This document shows, piece by piece, positions 63,301-64,000 of a DNA stretch of 64,000 nt. This DNA is from Bdellovibrionaceae bacterium UBA3535. Its GTDB lineage: Bacteria; Bdellovibrionota; Bdellovibrionia; Bdellovibrionales; UBA840. Made by a program: the position numbers and the translations under genes. The notes beneath the pieces were generated by a model that worked only from the letters and a program-made list of their open reading frames with translations, searched no databases and was not told where the DNA came from. Where the stretch lies: contig DFOS01000012.1 in assembly GCA_002376845.1 (NCBI GenBank), positions 149,044 through 213,043 of the forward strand, given 5' to 3'. How positions within the stretch are numbered: position 1 is the first letter of the stretch; every line of letters starts with the position of its first letter.

Positions 63301-63912
63301 TTTGCTTCTTGTTCAGAAGTAGCGCCTGGAAGCGGCATTTATTGCGGTGAACCTAATTGTCCTAGCGGCACAGCAGAAGGCCCTATTGAAGGCTTTAATA
63401 CTAACTGCCAAGCTATTGGCTCTTTGCAGTGCTGCGAACCAGACCCAGGCAACCCAGAATGTCCCGAAGCAAGTTACAATTGGCAAAGCGGTGATTGGAG
63501 TTCGGACTATGATACCTGCACGAGTCCACCTGAGCCTGTATGTGGGCCTGGAGAAACTGCTGTAGATGGCGATCCACAAGCTCCGATCAATCGTAGTGTG
63601 ACTTGTATAGATGGTAGCGGCTCTCCGGCGGAAGAAAAGTGTTGTGCTGCGGAAGGGGCGAAGCCTGCAAGCGAGTGGACTTGCCGACCAAGCCGTGTTT
63701 GTGAAAGCACACCCATCCCGGGGACTTGGTCTTATGGTTCTCGCTGTAGTAATGGTGGAGCCGGCTCAGGTACTTATCCATCATGTCCTGGAGCCGGTTA
63801 TCCTTGTAGCGCCAAGATTGGTTCACCATGTCCTGATCAGAGTCAGAGGGCCCATTGTGTGCGGTGGAGTGCTTCTACCAATCAAACGGAACATATAATG
63901 ATATGCAATTAA
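60364..63912 (+). CDS. Giant Cys-rich protein with prepilin N-terminus
   Basis: 1182 residues from ATG 60364 (AGG 6 bases upstream); the frame begins at GTG 60340. The first 30 residues are a class III/IV prepilin leader and helix: basic start, Gly before the cut, then VNLLEVMIAAGLVSGIALLV with the Glu5. Most prepilins have about 150 residues; here about 1150 follow: a middle part of beta-domains (about 40-640) and a very Cys-rich, Gly/Pro-rich C-terminal part (about 640-1180, over 70 cysteines by eye) with two tandem 78-residue units. It could be a pilus-tip adhesin or minor pilin exposed outside and held by disulfides. No other pilin gene is adjacent. Confidence 0.8.
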   Translation: MIKNHKGVNLLEVMIAAGLVSGIALLVSSYVVENVKGTKDIQESASCSSRLQSMVSSIKSIDNNNRVIPWLPASDNLNPNTVFIEDGNLQRFEYNMLNLAPIDSNVAYSGDSVGFPNTTGNHFRNIIEANKSIARNAQNWQLVQSASTRLLSAYQDMCAEETLVTPDPRGDVLQEASWRNIGGLTNPEVRAQVQLEEGQNLLPCTSSWNPVIQNNNPLAPTTHNRSFRVNLKLSFLETDGNTQFCETSFNVKPGRIPNPPGPLNITWSITSGTAASAGRYACGSPSNRPTVTYNVSGITTGSQVLCRVDYAREAIGRDGHNNTGWFVCGLGSNILGSPIQVSAGVNQFDLSIENLAEGFYRLHVMEIDVARNVTITSGLTGLGPGDSDAFDFGVDLYRPLRASPVPPSGLIATTSEHLGSVPASSKWSGIDASFGGALFQCEEGSQDWTANVVPAPGSFPVTPDKYGIRLRVKGDTSMPNCDNTVMPTNIRSGGNYEAVALACDGCGPATDPPEIVEWITDFENDGIPSGPASTLDRPVPTLVSSSAGMNGTFVEGASGMLPTVAALPTKVLSTDDQYELKRADLAANISQVIDWAGMPAGCTPPAADEGGICYQAMDGCGRITNSPLTPYRVRGSDMAGGDKCEGVECAPGFVCDKKGPDAGKCKAVTSVDWLYDSMVGDNRCFKSTSISNPCENDTQNSSCLGDTYKCMGAVPSCPGTTTDVSRSCSRDGESCSISISCEDAEGEPISVDANSGTCAVINKGTCQAPDASPVAGPGEKCPIFSSCGVGSEAPTSVDPGVACTAVATCTASETEFATMGACNLEFGNCEERVACRNRSEENSKICGSGCLASEVEVADMATCTADVRLENCTDKGGMICATEKAFACTAPQVPCEPGNSDYTNCEEVEAGSGFYCGDPACPGGCGDCQAGEERVASMFLCTSNPLLTNCITRGSDVCAQRISPSCTAPRISCSPGEPGFASCSEVAPGSGIYCGEPNCPSGTAEGPIEGFNTNCQAIGSLQCCEPDPGNPECPEASYNWQSGDWSSDYDTCTSPPEPVCGPGETAVDGDPQAPINRSVTCIDGSGSPAEEKCCAAEGAKPASEWTCRPSRVCESTPIPGTWSYGSRCSNGGAGSGTYPSCPGAGYPCSAKIGSPCPDQSQRAHCVRWSASTNQTEHIMICN
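62923..63370 (+). repeat. Two tandem 78-codon units inside the Cys-rich protein
   Basis: The units align as EVxVAxMxxCTxxxxLxNC, then G-x-x-CA, then CTAPxxxC-x-PG, then C-x-EV-x-x-GSG-x-YCG-x-P-x-CP. Matching Met codons are at 62941 and 63175, 234 bases apart. The preceding segment with ETEFATMGACNLEFGNCE may be a third, degenerate unit. The repeat is protein-level; the DNA has diverged. Confidence 0.75.
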
Positions 63913-64000
63913 AACTGCTCCCTTTTGATGTTGCTAAGAAAAGTGATCTCTAAGCACTGGAATTGTCCCATTCTCGGAAAGCGACTCAAATCAACTGCGT

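Noticed and set aside
1..64000. CRISPR array, tRNA, rRNA, IS element, toxin-antitoxin or defence island
   Set aside because: No regularly spaced repeats, cloverleaf-like segments, transposase, or recognised defence genes were seen on reading either strand; helicase-nuclease genes at 50538-56089 fit AddAB repair.
63913..64000. Right-hand end after the prepilin-like gene
   Set aside because: 88 bases with no start codon plus ribosome binding site, no hairpin and no other signal that I can support.

Overview
The window is a gene-dense, AT-leaning chromosomal stretch (GC roughly 40% by eye) of a didermic Gram-negative bacterium. A long operon resembling the myxobacterial Agl-Glt gliding machinery, FecR/TPR envelope proteins, numerous lipoproteins, prepilin and outer-membrane barrel genes, and split complex I genes suggest Bdellovibrionota or a related delta-proteobacterial lineage. 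This placement is inference from gene content; no rRNA or tRNA is visible. No phage, IS element or CRISPR array was recognised.

Layout. 1-437: start of a sigma-54 activator running off the left edge. 624-5567 (+): Xer recombinase, GmhB phosphatase, then an exported FecR-domain protein followed by a TPR/beta-barrel protein. 5564-7464 (-): RecO and MgtE. 7505-16613 (-): the peripheral arm of complex I (nuoB, nuoCD, nuoE, nuoF, nuoG, nuoI), followed without a break by a second, divergent set of B-, C-, D- and I-like subunits and a protein of unknown function. No membrane-arm subunit (A, H, J-N) is present. 16778-21358 (+): a small substrate-binding protein, then a MoxR / DUF58 / transglutaminase operon.

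21412-34339 (-): about 13 kb of envelope genes that look like one transcription unit. In order of transcription: GYF-GYF-PilZ protein, VWA lipoprotein (CglB-like), AglR/TolQ, two ExbD/TolR proteins, a 975-residue TPR protein, a TPR lipoprotein, a small exported protein, an FHA-like/TM/AgmX-TonB protein (GltG-like), an outer-membrane barrel, a large TPR protein and a coiled-coil protein. Together they could link a proton-driven inner-membrane motor to the cell surface.

34483-46894 (-): a second long chain of overlapping or closely abutting genes. It starts with a sensor histidine kinase and a receiver-GAF-GGDEF protein, followed by alanine racemase, an Mla-type lipid transporter (MlaE, MlaF, and MlaD with a C-terminal barrel-like extension), a GYF/TPR membrane protein, a lipoprotein, a class IV aminotransferase, serine acetyltransferase, a small membrane protein and a HAD hydrolase. 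47034-56089: L-aspartate oxidase (+), a lipoprotein and alpha/beta hydrolase (-), a small barrel-like protein (+) and an AddB-AddA type helicase-nuclease pair (-). 56202-63912: two related outer-membrane proteins flanking a lipoprotein, an orphan ThiF-family E1-like enzyme, and a giant Cys-rich protein with a prepilin N-terminus. No gap without a gene exceeds 300 bases; the largest is 438-623.
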